Below are positions 6,614-14,909 of a stretch of 17,600 nucleotides of DNA, in pieces. Every line of letters begins with the position of its first letter. Position 1 is the first letter of the stretch. Origin of the DNA: Acidobacteriota bacterium (GTDB lineage Bacteria > Acidobacteriota > Terriglobia > UBA7540); NCBI GenBank assembly GCA_021827245.1, contig JAKAWN010000099.1, positions 1 to 17,600 on the forward strand, given 5' to 3'. Under the pieces are notes generated by a model. The model did no database searches. It was not told the DNA's origin and saw only the letters and a list, made by a program, of their open reading frames with translations. Both the position numbers and the translations under genes were made by a program.

Positions 6614-8110
6614 ATGCCGAAGAGTAATTCCACAACGGGGCAAGATTACAGGATGCATCCACGCGACCGCCAAGGACGGCAATTGAATGCTCGAAACGGA
6701 ATGTTGGTTCTGACTCTTCTGCTGGCCGGCATTCTGACGATGACTCCGGCATGTACGAAATCTCCCTCCGGCGCCAGTGGGTCAGCCACCTTGACAGTCA
6801 ATACTTCACGGCCCATTGGTCCCATCGACCTGACACGATATGCGCTCGGCCAGGGAGGGCTTTCAGACCAGCCGATGTTTGACAGCGAGGTGAATCAGGT
6901 GAGGGAGCTTCATCCGCAGACTATCCGGCTGTTTGTACAGGAATATTTCAATTTGTACCCAGCACACGGGAAATATCATTGGACTACATTGGATAAGTCC
7001 ATCGAGACCATCTTAGCCACGGGCGCCAAGCCGCTGATGTGCCTCTGCTTCAAGCCCAATGTGCTTTTCCCGAAGATCGATGACAAGATCGTCCGGCCCA
7101 ACAGTTACCCCGAGTGGGAACAATTGATCGAGCATCTGGTCAGGCATTGCAACGTTGAGAAGAAATACGGGATTCAGTACTGGGAAGTGGGCAACGAAGT
7201 GGATATCGGCGAAAGCGGAGGATCACCGTATAAATTCACCCCCGATGAATATACAGAATTTTACACTCACACAGCTGACGCAATCCTTCGGACTGATCCG
7301 CAAGCCAAAGTAGGCGGTCCGGCGCTGGCCAACTATCACAGTCCCATCGGCACAGCGCTCATCAAGTATTGCGGCGCAGGAAAAGCTCCTCTCTCTTTCT
7401 TTTCCTGGCACATCTACAACAGCCATCCGGAGGTCTATGTAAAATCGATCCGCATGTTCAAGAAGGAATTGGCGGAGTATCCCCGCCTGGCTCACGTGGA
7501 AACAATCATTGACGAATGGAACATGTCTCTTTCGAATCCCGACCTGAATCCCTATTTCCAGCCAGCTTTTGTGCTTCAAACTACAGACGATTTCCTAAAG
7601 GAGGGTTTGTCTCGCTCGGCGTACTATCACATTCGGGATTACTATGTCGACCCAAAGCTCTTTGCTCCCTTCATGTCGGCTCAGGGTGTGATGTTCATGG
7701 CCCATTGGTGGAACACTATGCCGCAATATGACGGGCTTTTTGACCAGGAAGGGCGCGTGCGCCCCGCCTATTTCGCCTTCAAACTGCTCAAGCTGATGCG
7801 CGGCGAACGGTTGCAGGTTACAGGAACGAAGCCTGGCCTGGGGGCCCTTGCCGCAACCAATGGACCCTGGATTAACCTTCTCTTTTGGAGCTTTCCGGAG
7901 AAGGGCGAGTCGGGCGATACCAAAGTCACTGTGGACTTTAGTCCTGTGCCGAAGGGCCAGGTCCGGCTGGTGCGGCTCAATCCAACTGTGCCAGTGAACA
8001 ATCTGCAACAGATTTCATATAAGCCGATAAATCCCGAGGCTTCACGCCTGCTGACGGTTGATCTCCATCCCTACCACATCTATTGGGTTGAGGTTGACGT
8101 CGAACACTGA
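6614..8110 (+). CDS. GH39-like clan GH-A glycoside hydrolase, putative lipoprotein
   Basis: A protein of 498 residues with a retaining TIM-barrel glycosidase plan. YWEVGNEVD places the acid/base at E195 (N194-E195 pair) and IIDEWNMS places the nucleophile at E301, as in GH39 (beta-xylosidase, alpha-L-iduronidase and relatives). Other matching features are TIRLFVQEYFNLYP near the barrel start, FFSWHIYN before the nucleophile strand, and a C-terminal beta domain ending in HPYHIYWVEVD. The N-terminus has a long polar leader, a hydrophobic core (residues 30-43) and MTPAC with C47. This looks like a lipobox but has P at -2, so lipidation is likely and not certain. The start is fixed by AAAGGAGGT. 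It is divergent from the EamA pair and converges on the 8228-11068 gene. The substrate is probably a xylose-, arabinose- or uronate-containing glycoside by family; this is inference. Confidence 0.85.
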   Translation: MPKSNSTTGQDYRMHPRDRQGRQLNARNGMLVLTLLLAGILTMTPACTKSPSGASGSATLTVNTSRPIGPIDLTRYALGQGGLSDQPMFDSEVNQVRELHPQTIRLFVQEYFNLYPAHGKYHWTTLDKSIETILATGAKPLMCLCFKPNVLFPKIDDKIVRPNSYPEWEQLIEHLVRHCNVEKKYGIQYWEVGNEVDIGESGGSPYKFTPDEYTEFYTHTADAILRTDPQAKVGGPALANYHSPIGTALIKYCGAGKAPLSFFSWHIYNSHPEVYVKSIRMFKKELAEYPRLAHVETIIDEWNMSLSNPDLNPYFQPAFVLQTTDDFLKEGLSRSAYYHIRDYYVDPKLFAPFMSAQGVMFMAHWWNTMPQYDGLFDQEGRVRPAYFAFKLLKLMRGERLQVTGTKPGLGALAATNGPWINLLFWSFPEKGESGDTKVTVDFSPVPKGQVRLVRLNPTVPVNNLQQISYKPINPEASRLLTVDLHPYHIYWVEVDVEH

Positions 8111-8120
8111 ATAGCTGTCT

Positions 8121-8157
8121 GGCCCATCGCAGGGCGGTTCCACCCTGCGACAGGGCC
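8121..8157. terminator. Hairpin between convergent genes, possible bidirectional terminator
   Basis: CGCAGGG (8128-8134) pairs perfectly with CCCTGCG (8143-8149) around an 8-nt loop. An outer GGCCC (8121-8125) pairs with GGGCC (8153-8157) across small internal mismatches. It lies 10 bases after the GH39-like stop and 71 bases beyond the end of the minus-strand gene at 8228. No T-run follows on either strand, so it is not a classical intrinsic terminator. It could instead be an RNA 3'-end stabiliser. Confidence 0.5.
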
Positions 8158-8227
8158 ATGAGTTGGACCTCTATTCACAAGCGATGGACATTGCGAAGCG
8201 AGGATCGGCACCCTTCTCGGCTGGCCA

Positions 8228-11068
8228 TTAGTAACTCACAACAATCTCGTAATGCTTCTGAGAAGGTTTCTTGATCCTGACCCATTCTTTGGCGGCGTCG
8301 AAGTCCGTCCAGTTCTGTCCATTGACCGTCACCGACCGCATGGGTTTCGCCTGAGGGCCACGAAACCGAATCAACAGGGTTTCGGGCGCGGGTTGGTTTG
8401 CCAGATCAACGGATGCCGTGATCTTCCCCGAAGCCACCTGGCTTTGGATTGTGTACGACACATTTCCAAAGTATGTGGGGGCGTTGCTGACTTCAATCTT
8501 GTCGCCATCCTCAAGCCATGGCCGCGGCGTCGCCTGGGCCAAGAACAAGGTTCCTCTCTGCAGGTCATCGACCAACATGTGCCGGTACAGGTTGAACCAT
8601 GAACCATCGGTGCTCGGTGGCCCGTAATACTGCTGGTGCGCCCACCGATGCTCCAAGGGCTCCAGAACCGTATGGCTGAACCCGCTGGCCAAATTGCTGT
8701 AGAAATCCCGAATGACGGCTTTGGGGTCGTCTCGCAGCAAATAAGCGGTGGCCTGGGGCATGTAGACAGGCTCGTTGTCCATTCCCCATCCCCGGTAATA
8801 CAGGTTGTCTTCCTGATCATTCAGCATGTCGTCGGCCAGCATTCCATTGGCTGGGAGAGCCTGCAGGCGAAGCAAATGGACGACGCCCGTGTCGATGTCG
8901 GCTGGATACCATTCATCGAGGTCGCGGTGGGGCACGAGGGCATTGTTGGGGACGAAAGGAATCCAAGTGTGATCCCTCAACTGGACCACCGGCGAAAGCA
9001 TGGTGGCATGGGCGAACTCGCGCTCCGTCGCCTGACGGATTTTTTGCGCGGCATCGAGAGTTTCCGCCGCGCGGGGATTCCCGATGTCTTTCAACACCCG
9101 GCCAAACATCTCCAGCCCTGCATACATGTACGCCTGGTTAAAAGCCCAAACGCCGTCTCCGGTGCCATCGTTCAGGGGAGCCAGGAAGAGATCGTGAGAC
9201 GGCCCTGAACGCTCACTGGCCTCGCGCATTTGATTCAGGCACCAGTCCAGCGATTTCAGACTATAGGGAAGCAGTTGATCCAGCGCAGCCCTGTCGTGAG
9301 AAAGCATGTAATTCTGCGCCACCGCGTAAAGCATTCCCGGCGTGTAGGAACCCCAACTGGCATTGCCGTTGATGTGGCCGTCTGCCTCCTGGTTGTTTCG
9401 GTACATGGCCAGAAGTTCCTCGGTCGAAATCGCGTGGTAGCCCCGCTGGTCGTAAATCATGTAGTCGACGTAAACCGCCTGGTTCACCGGCCACGGCGTG
9501 CCCGTCTGCTGGTAAGCGAAGTTTGAAAAAGGCAGGTCGATCTTGACGTCCTTGCCTTCTCCCCCGTGCCGCCGTGGCAGCATCAGGGAGCGCCAAAGAG
9601 ATTCTTTAAAAAGGTCATTGACCACCTTCTCGGGCACGTGAAACTGCGCCCCACGGGCAATGTAATCCGACCAGAACTTCAGCGTGCTAGAACGTGCCGT
9701 GTTGTAATCCAGGTTGAGAAGCGTCTTGAGATCATCAGGTTCCACCATAGGTGACGGCAGCTTGACCACGAACGACTCCGAGCCCTTCGCCGGCAGGTCC
9801 AGAAAGACCGTTGCCTGAACCCCCTTCATCTGGTTCCGGCCCTCGTGAAGTCCCCACCAGGCGACCCGCGAAGGAGCGCCCTGGATTGTGAAAACCGCTC
9901 GATGATAGCCGGCGTCTTCAAACACGGTCGCATTGCCTACCGTCTTCGCCACGATGGCCTGATTCGCGTAATCCGGCCTGATCTCCCGTTCGTGCGTCAT
10001 GGTAATGGATACGCTTTTCGGCTGGGCTTCCAGGTTGGTCGCCCGGACCCTCTGCAGCAGCACCATGGGGATGTTCCCGCGCCTTTCAGCCGGAGGGCCG
10101 TTGAGCGGATAGGCAAATTGCTCGATCGAGTATCGGACCCCATCCTTCTCAAAGGTTGTGGTGATGACCGGCAGGCCGTCGTCGAGACTCTGATTCTTCC
10201 AGTAATGGGTCAACTCCGCTCCAATGTTTTGGAAGGCGTAATGAAACCGAAAATGGTCGGGATTCCCATAGTCGTTCCAGACACCCGCCCAGCGATCGAT
10301 GCCGAACTTCGGAATGGCGCTATCCCAAGTCAGGCAGACGATATGCCCCGGCTTGACGATGCGGGGCTCCTTGTAGTCCGGATTCCCCGTGTCCGCCCAC
10401 CGCGATGCGTACTCCGCATAAGTGGCATCCGGCTCCGAGTTGATTTCGTGCAGGATGGTTTTCCCTTTCCAGGCTTCCAGATCCTTCTGGTCGGCCACAA
10501 AAGAAACAGGACTGTCGCCTTGCGTGATGTAGATTCCGAGCGAGGGAAGCCATAACGCTTTATGCTCCAACAGTTGTTCGACCGCAACCGTGAATCCTGC
10601 TGTCCCCTCCCGGTCCATCTGGACCGTGAACCTCGGCGGATCAATCCAGAAAGCGGCATCCTCGGTGAGCCGGCGAACCGTGTCAGCGCTGCTATGGGCC
10701 AGAAGAGCAGGCCAGATGACGTCGGCCAGGTTCTGCAAACGTTTCGGACGTTGCTGCGGGTATTCCAGATCGAAGCTCACGCCGTCAATGTCGCCAGCGC
10801 CAGCGCGCGTCTGCCAGGCGCCATCTCTCAGTCCTTCCCCTGCTTCCAACGAATATCCCCGGACATCCTCGATTTTCACTCCACTGGTGGGCAGCAGCTT
10901 GACGTAGAAGTTACGAGCTTGCGGAACATCATGTCCCCATGAAATTCTGACCTTCATGCTCGTCAAAGGAGGTTGCTGGCCTGCAGTTATCTGCGGCACA
11001 GCCACCGACAATAACACAGCCAAGATTAGCAATCGCCAAATGCTCCATGAGGTTTTGCTTACCAACAT
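8228..11068 (-). CDS. Secreted large six-hairpin ((alpha/alpha)6-type) glycoside-hydrolase-like enzyme
   Basis: A protein of 946 residues starting at ATG 11068, with AGGAGG 5 nt upstream. An in-frame start at 11155 lacks these signals. The signal peptide WRLLILAVLLSVAVPQITAG ends near residue 30. Beta-rich domains (about 40-430) include a super-sandwich-like stretch (FRFHYAFQNIG, VRYSIEQFAYPL, VLLQRVRATN). A helical catalytic region (about 470-830) follows, with GTPWPVNQAVYVDYMIY, NASWGSYTPGMLYAVAQNYM, DEWYPADIDTGVVHLLRLQA and EHRWAHQQYYGPPSTDG. A C-terminal beta domain (about 836-946) ends the protein. This layout resembles GH65/GH78/GH95-like enzymes but I cannot fix a family. Conserved acidic residues in the DEWYPADIDTG and LEHRWAHQ segments are candidate catalytic sites. 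The C-terminal domain resembles that of the 16638-17600 product. Acts outside the cytoplasm; substrate unknown. Confidence 0.8.
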   Translation of the reverse strand: MLVSKTSWSIWRLLILAVLLSVAVPQITAGQQPPLTSMKVRISWGHDVPQARNFYVKLLPTSGVKIEDVRGYSLEAGEGLRDGAWQTRAGAGDIDGVSFDLEYPQQRPKRLQNLADVIWPALLAHSSADTVRRLTEDAAFWIDPPRFTVQMDREGTAGFTVAVEQLLEHKALWLPSLGIYITQGDSPVSFVADQKDLEAWKGKTILHEINSEPDATYAEYASRWADTGNPDYKEPRIVKPGHIVCLTWDSAIPKFGIDRWAGVWNDYGNPDHFRFHYAFQNIGAELTHYWKNQSLDDGLPVITTTFEKDGVRYSIEQFAYPLNGPPAERRGNIPMVLLQRVRATNLEAQPKSVSITMTHEREIRPDYANQAIVAKTVGNATVFEDAGYHRAVFTIQGAPSRVAWWGLHEGRNQMKGVQATVFLDLPAKGSESFVVKLPSPMVEPDDLKTLLNLDYNTARSSTLKFWSDYIARGAQFHVPEKVVNDLFKESLWRSLMLPRRHGGEGKDVKIDLPFSNFAYQQTGTPWPVNQAVYVDYMIYDQRGYHAISTEELLAMYRNNQEADGHINGNASWGSYTPGMLYAVAQNYMLSHDRAALDQLLPYSLKSLDWCLNQMREASERSGPSHDLFLAPLNDGTGDGVWAFNQAYMYAGLEMFGRVLKDIGNPRAAETLDAAQKIRQATEREFAHATMLSPVVQLRDHTWIPFVPNNALVPHRDLDEWYPADIDTGVVHLLRLQALPANGMLADDMLNDQEDNLYYRGWGMDNEPVYMPQATAYLLRDDPKAVIRDFYSNLASGFSHTVLEPLEHRWAHQQYYGPPSTDGSWFNLYRHMLVDDLQRGTLFLAQATPRPWLEDGDKIEVSNAPTYFGNVSYTIQSQVASGKITASVDLANQPAPETLLIRFRGPQAKPMRSVTVNGQNWTDFDAAKEWVRIKKPSQKHYEIVVSY

Positions 11069-11073
11069 CGCTG

Positions 11074-11079
11074 CCTCCT
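11074..11079 (-). promoter_or_regulatory. Shine-Dalgarno site deciding the start of the 8228-11068 gene
   Basis: Reads AGGAGG on the minus strand, 5 nt before the ATG at 11068. The signal peptide begins right after this start. Confidence 0.7.
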
Positions 11080-11308
11080 GAATGTAGTACTTGTAAACCC
11101 GTGGGAACGCTGAATGGGCCAGCACAAAAGGCCCCCGGACTGCAACATGACACAAGGTGCCGCAGTTGCGAGAACTCCTGGTAGTTTAACTATCATCTGG
11201 CGGCGGAGTATAACACAGCCTTCACACTGCGGAGGGTCGTCGCCGCCCATCATTGACCGAGTTGTCCACCCATCTGAACGTTTTTGGGAACTTACAGGCG
11301 CTTGGCGG

Positions 11309-11337
11309 TTGAAAATGTACCGGCATGCTAATATCCT
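11309..11337 (+). promoter_or_regulatory. Candidate sigma70-type promoter for the 11363 operon
   Basis: TTGAAA (11309-11314), a 17-base spacer and TATCCT (11332-11337) give 5/6 and 4/6 matches to the consensus. A transcript would start near 11344 and have a leader of about 20 bases, with the SD AAGGGGA 8 bases before the ATG at 11363. By-eye call in the 294-base divergent region. Confidence 0.4.
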
Positions 11338-11362
11338 CGGCTCATCAAAAGGGGAACACACG

Positions 11363-12574
11363 ATGCTCAAGGCGAACAAGCTCTTACTGCTGGTACTTTT
11401 TTGCAACGTGGTTGCTTTTGCGCAACCTCCGCGCGTGAGAATCAGCGCATGGTACTGGTTGAACTCTGCGCCCAAGACGGATTGGCAGGGTGACTTCGTG
11501 ACCATGCACAACCTTGGTTTCACGGATGTCGTGCTCTGCTGGGGCATAGACCTGGCTGCATTGCGCTTCAAAGCTCGAATAGCCGACACTCGGGAAGCGA
11601 TGCGTTTGGCACAACGTGCCGGCCTGGGCGCCTATCTGGTGATATGGCAGCCTACCGCAAATTCACTCCAGCGGAACCGTGAATTCGAGCAGGTAGATTC
11701 AGCTGGTCATCGTCTTTTCTCTTTTGACGTGTTCAATGCGGAGTGGCGCGAGACACAATGGAAACAATACCTCCAGGAGGTGGCAAGGGCGTACCGGGGC
11801 GAACCGGCCATGCGAGGATATATTTTCGACGACTCTTTTACAGAGGGACCCGTCGGAGGTCCTGATGGGCCGCGCGGGACAGGGATTGTTTCCTATGGCC
11901 GTTACGAACAAAAGCACTTTGGTGGGCCTTTGCCACGCAGCCCAAAGGACCCTCGATGGAGCGAGTGGGTGAAAGCAAGGGAAGGCTGGTGGGAAGATTG
12001 GGCGCGTGATACAGTCAGATTCATCCGTGAGGCCGACCCGAACCCACAACACATCATTTACCTGGAAGATCCAGCGGGAAATGCCTTGAATCCGAATGTA
12101 AAGAACACGATTGGTCTTGATTTGGCCCGCGTGGCTGCACATTTTGACGCTGTGGGCGCTTATACCTCAACCAGTTGGAACGCTTCACCGGATTCCGGCG
12201 CAAGGGTGGCCCAGCACACTCGGGACGTCCTTGCTCGGCTCCGGAAAGCGATCGACCCGAGGAAATTATCAATCTATACTTTCTGGGTTGCGAACGGTCC
12301 TGAGGAACGAAAGCCTGGACCTGCGCTTTTTCCGACTGCAGAGCAAATCCAACAGATCTGCCAGGCGGCCGTCCAGTCGGGGATACATGATCTGGATATG
12401 TATGGGTACCGTATTGGAGATTATCGAGTAACTCCCCGCACGTTGCCGAAGCTGACGCCGGGAAGAGGCCCAACTTATCCTCTAACGGGTCAATTTCCAA
12501 TGAAATTTCTCTGGGACCGGCCGCAAATCCACGACGCCCTTGCAGCTTATTTGAAAAGCCTGAACGAAAAATAG
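11363..12574 (+). CDS. Secreted TIM-barrel glycosidase-like protein of unassigned family
   Basis: A protein of 403 residues. The ATG at 11363 has AAGGGGA 8 nt upstream and begins a clean signal peptide (KLLLLVLFCNVVAFAQ, cut near residue 21). A longer in-frame opening from 11114 lacks both. The mature protein begins RVRISAWYWLNSAP and shows alternating strand/helix blocks of a TIM barrel: FTDVVLCWGID, AYLVIWQP, RGYIFDDSF (D156/D157), HIIYLEDPAG (E235), VGAYTSTSWN, LSIYTFWVANG and IHDLDMYGYRIGDY. Asp and Glu at strand ends are candidate catalytic residues. It looks like a hypothetical-glycosidase group near GH42/DUF4434-type barrels, but I cannot name the family. The SDR gene follows 17 bases after the stop with its own SD, so the two form an operon. 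Probably periplasmic or extracellular. Confidence 0.75.
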   Translation: MLKANKLLLLVLFCNVVAFAQPPRVRISAWYWLNSAPKTDWQGDFVTMHNLGFTDVVLCWGIDLAALRFKARIADTREAMRLAQRAGLGAYLVIWQPTANSLQRNREFEQVDSAGHRLFSFDVFNAEWRETQWKQYLQEVARAYRGEPAMRGYIFDDSFTEGPVGGPDGPRGTGIVSYGRYEQKHFGGPLPRSPKDPRWSEWVKAREGWWEDWARDTVRFIREADPNPQHIIYLEDPAGNALNPNVKNTIGLDLARVAAHFDAVGAYTSTSWNASPDSGARVAQHTRDVLARLRKAIDPRKLSIYTFWVANGPEERKPGPALFPTAEQIQQICQAAVQSGIHDLDMYGYRIGDYRVTPRTLPKLTPGRGPTYPLTGQFPMKFLWDRPQIHDALAAYLKSLNEK

Positions 12575-12580
12575 CTCCCT

Positions 12581-12588
12581 AAGGAGGT
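12581..12588 (+). promoter_or_regulatory. Shine-Dalgarno site selecting the GTG start of the SDR gene
   Basis: AAGGAGGT ends 3 bases before GTG at 12592. The overlapping ATG at 12590 is followed at once by TGA, so it cannot start the SDR frame; the in-frame start is GTG. Confidence 0.65.
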
Positions 12589-12591
12589 CAT

Positions 12592-13380
12592 GTGATTGAC
12601 GCTGCTGATACTTGCCTGGAAACGAAAACTGCATTCGTTACCGGCGGGGCAAACGGCATCGGTCGGGAAATCGCACTGACTTTTTCCCGTCACGGAGCGC
12701 GAATCATCTCCCTGGACATCAATGCAGCCGCCAACCGTGAGACTGCACGACTGATTCGAGAAGGAAACGGTCATTGCGAGTGCGTCGAGGGAGACGTGTC
12801 CGTGGCGGCGGACGTCGAACGGGCTTTTGGCGTTGCCGGCGATGTGGACATCCTCGTCAATAACGCGGCTGCATGGTCGGGCGACGGCTGGCTTCATGAG
12901 GTGGCCGAAACCGACTGGGACCGGATCATCAATGTCTGCCTGAGAGGCTTGTACCTCTGCTGTCGAACCGCGTTGAAAAGCATGATGGCACGCAGGGCCG
13001 GTTCGATTGTCAACATCAGCTCTGTGAATGCTCTGACTGGAATTCATCTGGCGGCCTACACAGCGGCCAAGGGAGGCATCATCTCCCTTACAAAATTGCT
13101 TGCGCTGCAATACGGACCTTTTGGAATCCGGGTGAATGCGATCTGCCCGGGGACGATCGTGACAGACAGCACCCGCCGCCATTACGACGAGCATCCTGAG
13201 GCTGAAGCGGAACTTCTATCGTTATATCCCGGCAAACGCTTCGGAGAACCTTCGGACGTTGCGATGTGCGCGCTGTACATGGCTTCAGACCATGCGAAGT
13301 TCATGAACGGGAGTGTTGTCGTCGTAGATGGTGCGATGAGCAGCGTCCACCACATTCCTTCACTCCACCCGAGGGAGTAA
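12592..13380 (+). CDS. Short-chain dehydrogenase/reductase (classical SDR)
   Basis: A cytoplasmic NAD(P)-dependent oxidoreductase of 262 residues, the usual SDR length. The cofactor motif TGGANGIG covers T17-G24. D42 at the end of strand 2 (ISLDIN) favours NAD over NADP. NNAA is at N90-A93. The catalytic set is S143, Y156 and K160 (YTAAK). NAICPG and a conserved C-terminal VVVDGAM follow. Translation starts at GTG 12592, after AAGGAGGT. It is 17 bases behind the secreted TIM-barrel gene and on the same transcript, so it likely oxidises a sugar, polyol or sugar acid released by that enzyme. The exact substrate cannot be read, since the SDR family is too broad. It converges on the MFS gene with only 35 bases between the stops. 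Confidence 0.88.
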   Translation: MIDAADTCLETKTAFVTGGANGIGREIALTFSRHGARIISLDINAAANRETARLIREGNGHCECVEGDVSVAADVERAFGVAGDVDILVNNAAAWSGDGWLHEVAETDWDRIINVCLRGLYLCCRTALKSMMARRAGSIVNISSVNALTGIHLAAYTAAKGGIISLTKLLALQYGPFGIRVNAICPGTIVTDSTRRHYDEHPEAEAELLSLYPGKRFGEPSDVAMCALYMASDHAKFMNGSVVVVDGAMSSVHHIPSLHPRE

Positions 13381-13415
13381 AGATCGTTTGTTTATGGTCG
13401 AATGGCACTTCTTTT

Positions 13416-14666
13416 CTAGCAGGGAGTCCTTGCCACGAACTCGTGTTCGGTCCTGAAATATAAAGCCGCCACAACCATCAAACCCAAAGCCATGACCACC
13501 GCGAGCGCTGCACTGCCTACCATCAATGCCACGATTCCGCCGGAATTGTGACTCCAGCCCGCCAGAAACACACCTGCCCCACCTGCAAGCCCGCCAGCAA
13601 AGTTCAGCACCCCTACCGAAAATCCATAGGCTGCTTCCGGGACCACATCGTAAGCAGCGGCAAAGACATTGGCAATGAAAGCGCCCGAAAAGAAGCCAAA
13701 CGACAGGCAGGCGACTTTCAGAACAGCAAGCGAATCGACAGCCAGAACCAAATAAGCGAAAGGCGCGCAGAGCAGCAGGCCAAGGGCGCTCACATGGAAC
13801 CGCCCAGCGTACGCGAGGGCTGAAACCAAGTCAGCCACGCGTCCCCAGATCAGGATGCCGATGACCGAACCAACTTCCAAGTAGGCTGTCCCGGTGAATC
13901 CGCTGCCGGCTAGCGACAGATGGTACTTGCCGTAGATAAAGGCAGGCAGCCAAGCGTAAAACATCCACAGCATGGCACAAAGCACAAAGAAAGCAATGAG
14001 TAGAACAACATAGCAATGAGATCGGAATACCGTCCGGGGCGATGCGGAAACATGCTCCCTTTCCGAAACGACGTGACGTGTGCGGCGAAGTCCAAGAGAA
14101 ACGGCAATGGCATAGAAAATGCCGATGATGGACAGAATCCAGAAGCCGGGGCGCCAGCCGATGGTCTCCGCCAGCCAGCCTCCGGCCCATCCTCCGGCAA
14201 CGATGCCGGCAAATTGGGCCGTTCCGTGAATTGCCAGAGCAGTGGAGCGGGTTCGCCGGGAGTGCAGCACCGCGATCAGGCCTACAGCCGCGGGGACGTA
14301 AGAGGCTTCGACCAGTCCCATAACAGCCCGCCACGCCAAAAAGGAATTAATGGACCTGCTCAGGGCGGTTCCTATGGTCGCAATGCTCCAAAGGACAATG
14401 CTGTATGTCACCATTCGGCGCTTCTGCACAAGGTCTGCAAGGCGGCCCATGATGGGCATGCACGCAGAATACGTCCAAAGAAATACGAGCCCGATCAGCC
14501 CCAACTGAGTTTCTGAGAAATGCAACTCCGTTCTGAGAACGGGGAAGATGGAAAAGACAACTTGGCGGTCAACATAGTTGACCATGAAGGAAAACCATAG
14601 AAATGCAACCGCCGTCCATGCGTAGCCAATGTCAACCCTTTCCCGCGGTTCAGGAGCTGAAGCCAT
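13416..14666 (-). CDS. Major facilitator superfamily transporter
   Basis: An inner-membrane protein of 416 residues with about twelve hydrophobic helices. Helix 1 contains WTAVAFLWFSFMVNYVDRQ. The MFS motif A after helix 2 is GRLADLVQKRR (residues 74-84), and a weaker copy (GRVADLVSALAYAGR) opens the second half, as expected for the six-plus-six repeat. The ATG at 14666 is preferred to an in-frame start at 14801: AGGGA lies about 8 bases upstream of it, while the longer N-terminus is polar and unlike this family. It resembles the proton-coupled, sugar-acid/organic-anion-like MFS groups (NYVDRQVV near helix 1), so uptake of a sugar acid or a related product is plausible. It is divergent from the dimethylformamidase-like gene and shares its regulatory region. 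Confidence 0.85.
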   Translation of the reverse strand: MASAPEPRERVDIGYAWTAVAFLWFSFMVNYVDRQVVFSIFPVLRTELHFSETQLGLIGLVFLWTYSACMPIMGRLADLVQKRRMVTYSIVLWSIATIGTALSRSINSFLAWRAVMGLVEASYVPAAVGLIAVLHSRRTRSTALAIHGTAQFAGIVAGGWAGGWLAETIGWRPGFWILSIIGIFYAIAVSLGLRRTRHVVSEREHVSASPRTVFRSHCYVVLLIAFFVLCAMLWMFYAWLPAFIYGKYHLSLAGSGFTGTAYLEVGSVIGILIWGRVADLVSALAYAGRFHVSALGLLLCAPFAYLVLAVDSLAVLKVACLSFGFFSGAFIANVFAAAYDVVPEAAYGFSVGVLNFAGGLAGGAGVFLAGWSHNSGGIVALMVGSAALAVVMALGLMVVAALYFRTEHEFVARTPC

Positions 14667-14820
14667 TTGGGTTCCCTGCAAACCGCAAGCCCCGCTCTGG
14701 CGCCATGCGGTTAGTTGAGAATTACATCGTCGGAGCCGCCGTTCAACCCAATCAGAATAGTGCACGAAATGGAAGTTGACTCCGGCGGAAAGATAAATCA
14801 TCCAGATGCCTGAACGCCCG

Positions 14821-14837
14821 TGATCAGACGCTGATCA
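14821..14837. promoter_or_regulatory. TGATCA-N5-TGATCA element, candidate operator
   Basis: Two copies of the palindrome TGATCA, 11 bases apart start to start (one helical turn), lie in the divergent region. Because each half is self-palindromic, the element is both a direct and an inverted repeat. It ends 7 bases before a TTGACT hexamer (14845-14850), a possible -35 of the rightward gene, although the matching -10 (GAAACT, 14868-14873) is poor. A regulator of both divergent genes could bind here. By-eye call. Confidence 0.4.
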
Positions 14838-14909
14838 ACAGTCCTTGACTCCTGGGAAATGGAAGAAGAAACTGGCGATTCAAGAGATTGTTCCGATTAG
14901 GGGGTGGGC

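Noticed and set aside
9845..10555. Plus-strand frame of 236 codons
   Set aside because: Shadow of the large hydrolase on the minus strand, which has continuous domain signals through this region.
12547..13194. Minus-strand frame of 215 codons
   Set aside because: It lies wholly opposite the SDR gene, whose motifs and SD are clear. It has no recognisable domain and is a by-product of GC-rich codon use.
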